DNA of 64,000 nt from Galdieria sulphuraria (lineage: Eukaryota > Rhodophyta > Bangiophyceae > Galdieriales > Galdieriaceae): assembly GCF_000341285.1 (NCBI RefSeq), contig NW_005178456.1:124001-188000 (forward strand). Reading direction: 5' to 3'. The position numbers and the translations under genes were made by a program. This document shows, in pieces, positions 45,501 to 57,394 of this stretch (position 1 is its first letter; every line of letters begins with the position of its first letter). Under the pieces are notes generated by a model that was not told the origin of the DNA, did not search any database, and worked only from the letters and a program-made list of their open reading frames with translations.

Positions 45501-48144
45501 TATGATGATGTCGAAGGCTGTATCGAATTTTCGCAATTATTCTCCTTGTTCCCATTTGAATATAGCTCGGAGTGCAACAAAGAAAGCGATTTACGAATTA
45601 GAAAGAAGCTACTTTCATAGGAAAACATCTTCATATCGCATATTTCAAAAATGTCTTTTGGAATATGAAACTGGATGTTCGGTAACGAGAAAGGTGACGA
45701 TGAAAAAGTTGGTTCTATAAACTCTAAAAAGACATTCACAACAAACATAATACTTTAGGAGAACTTAAAATACCTGCGGAGTTACAGATTCTTTTCAAGG
45801 CATTCACCATAAAAAGCAAATCACTAAATGAATACTGGTTAGGATAATCTGACAGTCTCTTCTTCGAAATGACTTCATTATAAATTCTTCTTTGTTTTTT
45901 GCTCAACGAGCAAGTCACAATTTCCTCAATCCTTTTGGGAAAATTAGCCAACAACTGTTCCTTCTTCCTACGTAATGTGAAAGGTTTCATTGCCCTTTCT
46001 AACTTGTTCATAATAGGTTTCAGACGGCTGCCAGAAAGTCGCTCTGTAAATGAAACGTCAATGTTTCGCAACTCTTGAGGCAAAATTTTCGGAACTAAAA
46101 GCCGTAAGAATCTCCACAAATCACTAAACAAGCAGATGTCGTAATGTCCCGTTAGTAACATGCGAAACTCTGACTGGAAATTTTCCAACAACTTGAATTC
46201 CTCATTTCTGAGATTTCGTAAATTATGTGCATCTTTCAGAATCAAACAGTGCCATCTTCTCCGAAACAAAGCATCTGCTATATCTTTAAGATATTCATAA
46301 GGGCACAAAAACATTAGAAACTTTCCAGAACTGGCAGAAAATGAGTCTCTTTGAGTCAAGCTACTCTCTTGCTTGTCTAGCACAACGATCTCAATTTTGG
46401 AAAGCCAACGTTTACATTCCTTGTCCAAACGCTCCATTTCTGCCCTTGAAGCAATCATTAGGAAAGGGTCCATGTTCACTCTTTCATTTGCAAGCCTTAT
46501 AAAACGTCATAAACAAATAAAATACTTTTAGCAGCACCTACCAAGTGAGGAAAGCTATCACACTAACTGTCTTTCCACAATTTCGATCATCAGCCAATAA
46601 AACATTCCATTTGCGCAAGTAACACGAGGCCAGCCACTGTACTGCTTTGAACTGAAATTCCTTCAATGTGCCATTGAAATAAGGAATGCGTTCTATGCAA
46701 CTCGAAGACGAAAAATTCTCATCTCCAAACATATTTGTAAGTTTGTCTAAAAATGAAAAAACACTTTTTTCAAAGAACCCAAAGTCAACAAAGCAGTTCC
46801 TTTGAAATCCAGCGACATTGTTATTTAAAGTAAAAGAATTTTCCTTCTCGTCAATACGTTCATCAAATTTAACTCCACTATAAGTATCTTGCCCTTCAGG
46901 CTTGTTAACATTTCCGGTATTCATCAAATATTCCTCAGGATCAACATATGAAGACATGTTATTAACAGAGTCAAAGAGCGCCGTTATTTCCTCGTCTCTT
47001 TGTTCTTCTGTAGATACAAGACATTCACACAAGGTTGTCCCTGCTTCCGCTGAAGTCATTTCAGACGTCTTCTTGTCTCCCTCTAAATCGAAATTCTCCT
47101 CATTTGAGTTCGGAATCTCATTTCTTGAATCATCCAACACTAAAAGACTCTCATAAAGTTGTTGTTCTGCTACACTGTCTGTGTTTCTGTTTCGTTTCAT
47201 GCTTGCCCCAAGATACAAGTTTCTTGACGACTTCCAAAACTTGACAACGAGACTGGCAAGTGAATTTGCTCTGAATCTTCTTTCCGTTTCATTACACAAT
47301 GTGCTTACATTTCTACAGGCTAAATCATCAGCAATTCGTTTAGCCAAACAAATTTTGTGCTTTCTCTCCTCTCTAAAGTCGACTGCAAGCCAAACAACTT
47401 CATCTAATAAATAGTCCCATAAGACCTTTGCCCTTGGAGGTTCAGGTTGTTTGGGAAGCCTTGTCATAGCTAATGTAGTGTTCTTCTTCACAATTTCGCA
47501 AGCGGCTTTTAGAATATTCTCTTCGTATGAGAGTCTGTGCGGTGGGTCCGATTGACCATAAACATAACTCGCTGGAAGAGCCGGCGCACTTGAAAAAGAA
47601 ACTGGAAACTGTTTTGACGCAATTTGATAATTACCGAAAGAGAGTAAATCTACTTCGCTTCTTTGTAATTGATCAAAATCAGGAAGCTTCTTTTTTGCTT
47701 CCCGCATTGTTTTCGCCCTCAGCAATGCTGCTGTAGAAGCCGACACTTGTCGTTCAATAACCAAAAGCTGCCTTTTGTGTTCGTCTCTTGAGGCTACTGC
47801 TCTTCTGCGGATGTCTTTGAGTTTCTCCAAAACTCGATGTCTCGCGCGCTCCAACTCAATGTTCTGAACTTGTCTCTCTAGTAACTTTTGACCATCCGCC
47901 CTATCTTTTTCAGTCGTCGATACTTTGCAATCAGGGTGTTTGACATTCCGAATCCTAAGCGTGGGTGATGAATTGGTTGAACGGCTACCGGTGCTTTCAA
48001 ACTCTACATTAGCAATTTCTTGTTCCGAGACAGAATACGACTTTCGTTTTCTGCGAAGCTTTTCTTCTATAAATTCAAATATTGTTTCTAAAAACGTCTT
48101 GCAAACTAAGTTCACCAACCTCTCAAACTCGAAACCTCGTCCAT
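42573..48144 (-). CDS. HSA-SNF2-SANT protein, p400/Eaf1-like, with a degenerate (probably inactive) ATPase
   Basis: About 1,791 residues in five exons: 48120-48144, 46542-48087, 45774-46495, 44464-45723, 42573-44395; introns 32, 46, 50 and 68 nt, all phase-consistent. Near residues 240-310 is an HSA domain (VLWDYLLDEVVWLAVDFREE, then RKHKICLAKRIADDL), closest to EP400/SWR1/Eaf1. A SNF2 domain starts near FKAVQWLASCYLRKWNVLLA. Walker A reads ADDRNCGKTVS, the DEAH box reads KDAH, motif III reads LLTGHYDI, and the helicase-C arginine motif RCHRIGQ is replaced by TVYNLSQ. A SANT-like segment (WTSDEDRELLRTVKSCYEN) follows, then a Ser-rich tail. The order HSA-SNF2-SANT is that of EP400; the dead ATPase recalls Eaf1, the NuA4 scaffold without ATPase. 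Likely a NuA4/TIP60-type scaffold. The frame upstream of 48087 starts with TTG, so the tiny first exon MDEVSSLR is used. Confidence 0.8.
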
Positions 48145-49178
48145 CAATGCCAAAACGACTGCAAGGTTAAACCCAACATGCTGTACTCATCAAGAAAATC
48201 AAAAACTTTATAGAGATTTCGAAAATGCAAGCAAAATTCGGCATGAAGCTTTGAGTTGAACGCCAAAGCAAATACTACTCCAAAGAACAACGTTCAGATG
48301 ACAACAAATGACCAGTAAAGAGAATAAAGTCTGAACTTTACTGAGTGTAGAATTTTTACTCGTTTTCCTCGTTTAGCTTGGTAGCTTCAGGCAAGGAATG
48401 TAGACTTGAGACTTCACGACTTGTAGATAAGAGTGCCTTTATTTGCTAGGCCCTGTACAAATCGCATAGCGTTAAGTTTGTCTGTAGAAAAGTTTTAAAA
48501 CAAGAAGAGTTTACGCACAAGGTTGGCGTTTGGACAAGACGTTGTCGTGACACCGTCGCACGTTATCATTCAAGTCTTACACTACAAGACCACCCCGTAG
48601 CGTATCGAAAATGAAAGTGAGTTCTTTTAATAATATTTCTGAGAAAAATTTCTGGGATTAGCAAAATATAGCTGAATTGTTTGTTAGGATAGTGTCTTCG
48701 AATCCGCAGCAGAAGAACAAGTACGAATCCCACTTACTTGTGAGTCATTCGTTTTTCCGATCGAATTCCTTGTCAAAAAGCATAGAAGCCTTTTTGAAGT
48801 GTCTGTGATTTACAGAGTGTCGAATATAGCTTTATTATCAACGTTGCACGGAGGTCGCTTCCAAGTGTTTTCCTGAAGGTTCCAATCAGGTTTTTCTTTT
48901 TAAAATCCAAACCAAACTTCTTATGTTAGTGGAATAGAAGAATATTCCTTCTTTCAACGGTACCAGGAATTGTTCTCAAGCTCAAAAAAATGTAAAGTTC
49001 TCGTTCGAAAAGACAAAAAAATTTGCATAATTTTGGTATTGAGGTTTCATTCAAGTGTTCTATATCAAAATGAAGTTGAGTTGGCGAATAAATGCAATGA
49101 GGAAACGCTTTAATGAGCTTTCGGAAGACTATAAAATGAAATGAATTGTTCTTTATCAATCTTACCTTGCCAATTGCT
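48145..49178. other. Intergenic, about 1 kb, with a possible small spliced gene at 48611-48876 (+)
   Basis: An ATG at 48611 (MK) is followed at once by a strong donor GTGAGT. Two acceptors give either KQNIAELFVR or, with the later AG, KDSVFESAAEEQVRIP then LTCESFVFPIEFLVKKH up to a stop at 48876. The second reading is open for about 65 residues and looks coding, but I recognise no family. The rest is promoter of the flanking genes. Confidence 0.3.
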
Positions 49179-50009
49179 ATGGAATCTGCCAGAGTCTTTG
49201 TCGGGCTCAAACCACCAGAGGCTGTCTCCCAGTTGATCGTGAGATATCAAAAGAACCTTCAAGAAGCTATTCTTGATAGAGGTTCAAGTATAAACTTATT
49301 GGGAGGAAAGCAGTCAAGTTTCGTTCGCTGGACTGCTCAAGATTCACTTCACCTCACGCTTCATTTTATCGGTTCTGTTTCTCGGGAAGTTCTAGATTCC
49401 TTACGATGGAAGTTTCGTGAGAAGGTTTATCAAATAAAGCCTTTCAAAGTTACTCTTGGTTCGATGGGATTTTTGCCAAAGAACAGGAAGAATATGCGAG
49501 TCGTTTACTTGAGTGTGCTGGATCCCGAGAAAAACTTAGATTCCTTAGCTGCTAGAATACGTTCCTGTGTATTAGAACAATTTGGACTCGCCAACGAGTC
49601 AGCAGTGGTTGTGGATTCTGATATTTCGTCTTCTGCTGTGAGTCAGGCTGATATCAAACAAAGTGAAGTTCTTCCCAGTCTCGATCAGCAGACTGCGTTG
49701 AGTGAAAGAAAACAAGAAAACGTCTCTTTTTATGAAACGCTTGACAAATTGAAAAAGTCTCATCCTTTTTTGAAGGGAAGTGATAGCCCTTTCCTCCCTC
49801 ATATCACACTGGGAAGATTGGAAAGAACAGCCAAACGAGAGGAGAGAGATTACTTAGCTTCTGTTATCTCGAAGACTTCATTGTTGAATGAACCATCTTT
49901 ACATATCGGTAATACTATTGAATGGGAGGTCAAGTCGTTTGTCTTTTATGAGTCTGTTCAAGAAGATGGACACTCACAATACAAAATCTTGGAGGAATTT
50001 TACTTTTGA
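49179..50009 (+). CDS. thpR: 2H phosphoesterase, RNA 2',3'-cyclic phosphodiesterase (LigT/ThpR family)
   Basis: Member of the 2H family that acts on 2'-5' or 2',3'-cyclic phosphate RNA ends. The frame opens upstream with TTG; the ATG at 49179 (MESARVFVGLKPP) gives 276 residues, longer than bacterial ThpR (about 180). The two catalytic HxTx motifs are present: HLTLHFIG near residue 65 and PHITLGRLER near residue 210. VYQIKPFKVTLGSMGFLP and RVVYLSVLDP are family blocks. Between them sits a Ser/Gln-rich insertion of about 60 residues after FGLANESAVV. The gene is intronless. An AKAP7-like role cannot be excluded from sequence. Confidence 0.88.
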   Translation: MESARVFVGLKPPEAVSQLIVRYQKNLQEAILDRGSSINLLGGKQSSFVRWTAQDSLHLTLHFIGSVSREVLDSLRWKFREKVYQIKPFKVTLGSMGFLPKNRKNMRVVYLSVLDPEKNLDSLAARIRSCVLEQFGLANESAVVVDSDISSSAVSQADIKQSEVLPSLDQQTALSERKQENVSFYETLDKLKKSHPFLKGSDSPFLPHITLGRLERTAKREERDYLASVISKTSLLNEPSLHIGNTIEWEVKSFVFYESVQEDGHSQYKILEEFYF

Positions 50010-50315
50010 AAATCTTTTGCCGCATTCGAAAAAATCTTAATTGGTTATTGTGAATATTATCTGCTCCATCCTTGCCTCTCAACTGTTATTATTTACTTAC
50101 CGCACCACGCACTCGTTATTCATGCTGGCGTTATTACTGTGCTGTTGTTGTTGTTAGCTGGTTTAATGGCCTCCGACGCAATATATTTTTAGAAACTGTT
50201 GTAGAACTATAATAATTCATCAATTTTAAGTTGTCTTTAAACTGCGTAATACTCACAAGTTGTTCGTACTTTGATGAACATTCATATGCTATCAAGAAGG
50301 ATCAGGAATTTTAGC
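50010..50315. other. Intergenic: convergent 3' flanks
   Basis: No gene recognised; AT-rich with short GTT runs. Confidence 0.5.
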
Positions 50316-52946
50316 TTATTTTGTCACTTGCTCTACCTTGTTTTGAATCGGATCATTCGTATCGGCATCTAACCAATCAATTTTGGTTCCTGAGCATTGA
50401 AATGACGGTATTTCATTGCGTTCGACATAAGAAACAGGCGTACCTGTGAGAATAAGTTCTTCCAAGAGAACGGCTTGTGAATCCTCTTCTGCCGCAGGAA
50501 GCGTAAGCCACATTTTTTTGTTATGTTTTTCTTCACGTAGTTCGTTCCTGAGTACAAATATGGAAATGTATGAAGAAAAAAGTAAGACAAAGAAAGCGAC
50601 AACCTAATACAGGGTTGAAAACTTCCAAATTGGAGAAGTGTCGTATATACCGAAAGGAATGCTATCTTTCCTTTGCTTGGTTGCTGACTACCTATCATGT
50701 TTTTCAGCGAGAGAATGAAAAGACTGGGGTCGTTACCATTATTGAACGACAAAATTACCAAGTTTCCGTTTAAGCGTGAAGTAACATTCAGTTGATCTGT
50801 TATTGATTCCATCGCATACTCCCTAACGTTTGAGTTAAGGAAGCTTGCTATCTTAGTCGTTGATTCGAGTACCTGATAGTAACTCGAGTAGAATATATAT
50901 CCTCGACTTTGGTAAGAACAGCAACCCCAATGGAAGTTTTTCCCTGTTGAGACGATTCTAAAGTTAGCTTTTCTATCGAGCATGAGGAGTTTTGAATACA
51001 AGAATCTAGAAGAGTTTGATGTTGCAAAGCATGACTGTTTGTCTCCTGGTATTTGGAAAAGTGTACAAGGAATATATTTTTTCTGGGAACATGTATCTTC
51101 CGAGAGAGGTTCGCAGCCATCATATTCCATATTTCCTTGAAGATTCAATCTTATATTTAGTTCTTTGATGGTTTCTAAAAGTAAGCACCTTGGTAAAGTT
51201 AAATATTGGAAAGTCAATAATTTCGTTAAAAATTATAACTGCTTGCTCTCGCGAGACTATTGTGAATATAGTGAAATTTTCCATCTGAAGACAATCAAAA
51301 GCAAGGATGTTACCAGGTTCAGGCTTCGGAACAGGCAAGGGCCAATTTGGTATTGTTACCGCTCTCTAAATTTCTTCATCATATCGAATCAATGAGAGTA
51401 AAATTGCTCTTACATTAAGAGCTGAAAGAGATCCTCCCATTAAAGTATTGCTTTGTTGACTCTGGATTCTTTGAGACTCTTCGATCCACCACTTATACAC
51501 TGTACTGTTATGTGTACTCTTACTACAGTCGTTGCCATACCATCCAATATTGCACAAGCATCTTCTCTAGTTAGTATAATAAATAAACATACGATTAACT
51601 GTCTACCTTCCGGTCAGTGTATCACAATTTCCATTGCCACTACAAACTTGAATATCCTTATTCTGTGGACATCTTCGATAGCGACACCCGTCTCCTCGAT
51701 ATCCTGTATTTAAAAGTGTGTCGGAGAAATTTTCTCGTTAACAGCAGACTCACCAGCAAAACATAGACAGGACCCATTGACGCATGCACCTTGATCGCCA
51801 TAACAATTCTGAGTACATTCATTATTACGAGAGGAACTTAAAACGTAGAGTCACTAGGACGAAAGTCATCAGGCTGACTTACCAATCCGGTGGAAGATAT
51901 CCTGCAAAGCAATGACAAGTCCCATCTTCAACTGAGCAGATACCATGTTCTGAACATGAACTGTCAGAGGGTCCGTCGCCTTTCATAGCTGAGTCCACCA
52001 CAATTATGTAGTAATTTTAGACATTACCTACTGGACACGTTTCAAATACTTGGGGGACGCTGAGTTTTTTGCTTATCGAGTTGCACATGCTTCATTTTTT
52101 AGTGAAATACTTTGCGTCGTTCTTCGAGTTATTTGCTTACTTTGCAATATTTAAACTTAAGGAGCAAAATTGCGAAGAGCAGACCTCGGGACAGCAGTTT
52201 TTCGTAAGTATGCAGTCATCTTTGCAAGAACATGCCCCCTGCTGATTCAAGTCGACGCATAAGACGACTCTGTTCCTTCGTTTAGTTCATAGTTATACAC
52301 TTGGTTACGGTGCTTACGCGCCTGGGAGACAGTTGCTTGCTGCAGTTCCTCTTGTATAGCTTATTACATAGTTTCCGTTCAGTGGGCAAGGTATAAAAAC
52401 GCGAACAACGTTTGAGAGTACTGTATTACTACAATAAGCCTGTATACTATATGCCTTGCGCGAGTTTTAGATGATTTCCGAAATATATCGATCTTTACTC
52501 ACAGTTCCACACGGTAGAAGCAGTTCGGGTTTCTTAGAACTGTATATGTGTTCAGCTTGGTATTTTTTGAAGATAATGTTGCACGATTCTCCTGCTCCTA
52601 TATTCAGGTTAATTTATCGATTGCAATATTTTTGCTTATCCAACTTGCGTTTTATATCCTTGGTAACATTGAAACTGATCGTTAAGGTCAAGTTCATGAT
52701 TGCATTCTCATAGGGGAAGCCCTAGAAACTCAAAACATTACTACTGAACTTGTGATATTACTTTCTTACATAAGGGACAAAGCTGTCATTGTAATTAGAA
52801 TAAACATTGAGCTGTGACCATTGCAAGATTGGAGGTGTTTCCACTTTTCCTACTGTTGTGCCCATTGCAGTTTTTATTTGGATTCCATTTATATGTATCA
52901 AGAAAAAGGAGAAAAATATATTCTTGAGAAGCCAACCTTGATTCAT
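50316..52946 (-). CDS. Secreted multi-domain protein with somatomedin-B-like and EGF-like modules
   Basis: Highly split gene; exon ends approximate. The ATG complementing 52944-52946 opens a signal peptide (MNQGWLLKNIFFSFFLIHING). N-glycosylation sites follow (NDS, NLT, NVT), then CNIIFKKYQAEHIY. A Cys-rich segment ACSCKDDCILTKNCCPEVC resembles a somatomedin B domain. Three EGF-like units come next: CSEHGICSVEDGTCHCFAGY, CTQNCYGDQGACVNGSCLCF with GYRGDGC, and CSGNGNCDTLTGRCLCNIGW with YGNDC. A further 300 residues have no known domain. A 56-nt pyrimidine-rich intron near 50560 gives the acidic tail NELREEKHNKKMWLTLPAAE and the stop at 50316-50318. No confident membrane helix remains after splicing, so it is called secreted. 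All exons run in the same direction, but a split into two genes is possible. Confidence 0.55.
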
Positions 52947-53484
52947 CTTGTCAACGAGTCTTCCCCAATCTTCGAAGGTCGATTACATCAAACTTCATTC
53001 CCTTATTCATTTTTGCTGGTAATTTTGGCGCTTCCTATAGAGGTGCATTTTTTTTAATCTCGCTCCTTCGCTCAAGTGGCATTATGGAGACAGTTTCCTC
53101 GAGTATTGAACCAACAGTACTTGAGGAATAGCTCATTTAAGAAGCAGTTCCCTGGTTAGAGAAAGACAGAGTTGTTTCTATTGTCTGACGTCACAAGGAC
53201 AACCACGAAAAACCTCAGAGAACCTTTATTGATAATTCAGCTTATGTAAAAATGTCTTGCTATGTTGTAACAGGACGCCATGATACTCGCTTACGTCACT
53301 TCAGTTCTATAATTTGTAACAAGTGTTCTGTACTTATTTTGAAAGTTGTTCCAGTTTCCAACTCTGGTTCGTTGTGCGAAACCAACAGTCGTCAGTCTTA
53401 AATTTGTAAGAATAAACCAAATATTCTATATGGCCTTCATTCACGATAGAGTATGAATAAAATCGTCGAGGACGAGTTTACTAA
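52947..53484. other. Upstream region of the EGF gene
   Basis: No gene recognised. It contains an E2F-like site at 53023-53031 and an AT-rich stretch. Confidence 0.5.
53023..53031 (+). promoter_or_regulatory. E2F/DP-like site TTTTGGCGC upstream of the EGF gene
   Basis: Perfect E2F core about 80 bp upstream of the start at 52946. Function inferred from motif only. Confidence 0.35.
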
Positions 53485-54427
53485 TTGTATCTTAGAACAA
53501 AGTTGGAAACTGTAATGACGAACTCATGCCAGAACCGACTGAACCCTTTGATCTATCGTATCCGTAGAAACCTGCCGCCACCACCACCACCAAACAGAGA
53601 GAGGAAAGTTGAGCCTATTCTATCTTCCCCTCTGGCTTGCGAGCTACCACCTTCGCCACTTTCACCAACCAGCACAGTCAACTCCTTTCAGATTTCACAG
53701 CAACGCCGCCAAAGGCAATACCGCCTGCACCACCACCACCTTCGACATCACCAACGACGACTGACCTAACGTTGTGAGCGCTGGCTGGCATCTTGACAGC
53801 GTGTACACCGGGAATATCAAAGCTGTATTTATACTCTATTCGAGGTTTTCCTACTTGAGTAACGAAGTACGCTTGAGGGTTACTGTCGAGAAAAGGCTCC
53901 AACAAGCCTTCTTCCAAATATCCCTGAAAAAGATTCCTCGAAATTCCTTGAACCGACTCGTAGACTCTCCCTTCTCTTGAGGAAACGTCTTCCAGCGAAC
54001 ATATGTTTGTCGCAAAACTTGTATCCAGGGAAACATCGTTCACTATTAAACCAATCTAACTAAGAGCAGTCTCTTTACAGTCTGATATATCAGCAGGTAT
54101 AATCATGGGTGGTGTTAAGCGCACAGAAAAGACCTTGTACAATGTTCGGTCTTCAATTACTATCTTGCTGCAAAACCAACCGAAACAGAGGGACGTTTTG
54201 GAACTTGTATAAGTACCGGGAAATGAGTGGTTTACTTTTGGCCTTCTCCTGCCATAAGAAAATATAACAAAAATATAAGGGTTACCCAATACATAAGAGG
54301 AACTTGCAGGGGAGCAATAAAGTATCAGTACCACCATCCTATTTAATCTATTATTCGGGATCATAAGCAGCAAGGGTGCGCAACAGACAAGTTGATCCAC
54401 CAATGAATGGTTAGCAATTGCCAACAA
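53485..54427. other. Region with competing open frames on both strands
   Basis: Plus strand from 53515 (MTNSCQNRLNPLIY) reads into proline runs (NLPPPPPPNRERK, then PPKAIPPAPPPPSTSP in another frame), as a proline-rich protein would. Minus strand, 53678-54427, reads RTLYKVFSVRLTPPMI, then with a 36-nt intron LNDVSLDTSFATN and IEYKYSFDIPGVHAVKMP before a glycine run. The minus reading gives the longer continuous protein (about 230 residues). No family was recognised on either strand; at least one is probably a gene. Confidence 0.35.
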
Positions 54428-57394
54428 ATATTCTGAGGCTATGGGTGGTCGAGTAGAAATGGATCCCCAACTACTTGTCTGCGCTGGATGATGACAAATT
54501 GCGCTGACGGCAATGGCTCATTTGTCGATTGATTGTGTAGGCATGTTGTTTGTCAGTTGGTTACTTGTCTTGAAGTTAAACTCCCTTCATCGTTATCAAG
54601 CTGATACCTGCTATACAATGGTGAAAAGAGCTCAGTTAAGGCTCTTATTCTGGTTCGTTTGTAGAATTATTATTATACATTTTGCAAGGAAGCAAATGCT
54701 ATTCCTCTTTCCCTGCCTGCTCTATAATCTTATGATTTATGCTTTTGTTTCATGGAGCGTTCTACATGTGTATCTCCAATTCTGTATCCAATAGATCTTT
54801 GCGATGATGCTAGCTCCTAGGAATCTATAATAAAATACTCTCGTCTGAAGCAAAGTTGACATGCAATATGTTTCTTAAAATCCTATACATTCACTCGACT
54901 GTAAAGCAAGGTAACACAACACGAGTCCCAATCAAAAGTAATTTATCAAGTCTTTCAACGATTGCATAGAGAAAACGACGCGTACATTTGTGAAGAGTTG
55001 AATCACGACACTAGTCACTCTTTAGAAAAGCATTTCTCTAAAGCTCAATATTAAGATAGAATTTGAATAAAAATCCAACAACATGACATCTTTGTCCACT
55101 ACAAAATATACCATTTGTATTAGGGCCATAAGAATTGTCACCTTTTGAAAAAAAAGCCAGACAACCTTATATACGCCCTCTATCATAATCAGCAAATGAA
55201 ACGGAGACATCTCTCAAGATGTATAGACGAAAGAGGCTATAAATTCCTCTGAATACGAGACATTATTCTATTTTGCAAAGGACAGTTTGATAGGAATTCC
55301 GATAAAGACCCTGCACAAGCAAAAGCGAGAGATATTCATAAATACAGATTCAAACAAGATTCGCTTTGCTGTTAAAATGTCGGAGAGATGATCGAAACTG
55401 GAAACATGTAAGAGTTTTATAGACTCCAGGACAAAATAATATTTGCGAAGAACGTTTGATATAAAAGACACATAACAAATAATCATTAGTTCACCATGGA
55501 AATCGACTTCTACAGTTTCAGTAAATGAAGAGTAAAGCCAAAGGTTGCGATCGAGTCCATTCAATAGATCATCATTTCGCATAGAACAGTTGCAAAGTTA
55601 CCCGAAAAAACTGTTCCAAGCTTATAATTGAAAAGTAGAAATCGGTATCCAAGCAGATTGAGGAATCTATTTTCTCAGAAACAAGCAATATTCTCGAGTT
55701 TCGTTCGACTCTTTGAGAGATACTCTCTAATAGACTTTCTATTGGTATGATTGATGGCAAGTTGTGTATGAGGTTCATCTTATTTAAAAGTTCCAGTAAA
55801 TATCCTTCATTTCGATTCTACCAATCGATCTTGAAAGTCATTAGAATATAGCAACTTATCCTCTAACTCTTTGCCATCAGAAATGGAAAGATTCCTTTAT
55901 TCTTCAATATCTTGAAGGCCTAAGGAATTCGAACGCAACATATGAAGGTTGAAGCTTCTCAAGCGAGCACAACTCAAACAGGTCCAGAATTCAGCAACTC
56001 AACCAGTAATTATAAAAATAATTTTCTGAATCAACAAGTTCAAGCATGCTTCCAAAAAATGGCAGAAGACTACAACGAGGATAGTATTCAACCAGTTTCC
56101 TCTTTGTAAATTGCTAACTTTAGCATTCACTGATGCTTCTTTCGTCGCTCAGCTCCTCATCGGGCATCAAAACTAGAAAGCTGTCAATGAAACTAATGTA
56201 AAGGTCATTGCTGCATTTTTGAATTCAACAGCTTTTTAGATGGTGTTTCCATGGACTGGGCAGTAGTGAAAGGTATATTGTAAATTAAGAATACAGAGCC
56301 CTCTTAGAAAAATTGCCAATTCTGCACCAACTGACAAAAATGTATTCTGCAAAATACTTGCAAGAATCCTTAGGAGTACTCCATTAGAGTTTCTCAGATG
56401 AAGTCGATGAACTGAGCGTTCATGTTTGGGCAAAAATTCAAACAAGTCAAAGGATTCTGTTCTTGTGAAATTTTTCTTGTTCCTTGACAATGCAATCAAG
56501 TTTCATTATCCTTTCGTCTTTGAAATTTGCAAAGAAATCTCTATGGTGCAGTCTACAATCTTGTGTCTGACAACTTGCGTTTTTATCAAATCCAACTAGC
56601 TAAAGAAACATTCCAGTCTTGATAAATGTAGTTGTTATGTTTTGGTTACCAGAAACTTGGGTGCTCTCCCAAAGCCATAGAGGGTCTCCGGTTGATGAAG
56701 GTTTGTTTTTGAAAACTTTTATCGTTTCCTCCAAAAATAACACTTCTTGAGCTTAAGCCTTGTTTTTTACACTTCCTTGAGAAGCTTGTTTGTTTCATAA
56801 TTTTCCATGACTCACGTCTAGTCATCATCGAAACGTCAGGTCTTACTAACAAATTGTTTGAGTAATAAACTCATCCAACAGTCTTTTGAGAAAGGCTGCT
56901 GAAGCAAATCAACGTAAAACTATTTTTAAAAGGTAGAAACATTTTAGAAACTCTTTCCTGTAAACAACTCTCTTAAAAAATTCAGTCCATATTTAGAAAA
57001 ACTGCATAAAAAATGGAAGATTCTGAAACAGGAGGAGCACAAGACAAAGCTCTTTCTTGTGCAGTATAAAGTGTTGTATCCCTCAAATACGACTTTTTCA
57101 TGATCTGAAAGCCTTTTCCAACAAAATTTTCTACAACTGCTTCAGAATAACCAATTACTATCACTAATTTAGTATTGAAGATATTTAGAACATATTAAGC
57201 AAAACAATGCAATGTAGAATGACTGGACAATGATAAATTGTTACGAACCAGTCTTGAACGGCAGCGTCAAGAATCTTTTCGAAAAAGATTGTATGGTTTC
57301 CAGAAAGACAAACAAGTAAGATGTAATCAAGTTTCAAACATACAAAAAAAAGTTTATTTGCTCTTCAAAACAAAGGGAAGGACTGAGTTAGAAT
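54428..57394. other. Gene-poor region of about 3 kb
   Basis: Only short frames without domains. One is a 55-residue ORF at 55942-56109 (MKVEASQASTTQTG), Gln/Asn/Ser-rich. The sequence is more AT-rich than the first 50 kb and lacks the close gene packing. No transposon ends, LTRs or telomere repeats were seen. Confidence 0.5.

Noticed and set aside
54040-54095. In-frame stop between the two minus-strand frames near 54.05 kb taken as a gene lesion
   Set aside because: A 36-nt GT-AG intron removes it and keeps the frame, in line with other tiny introns here.
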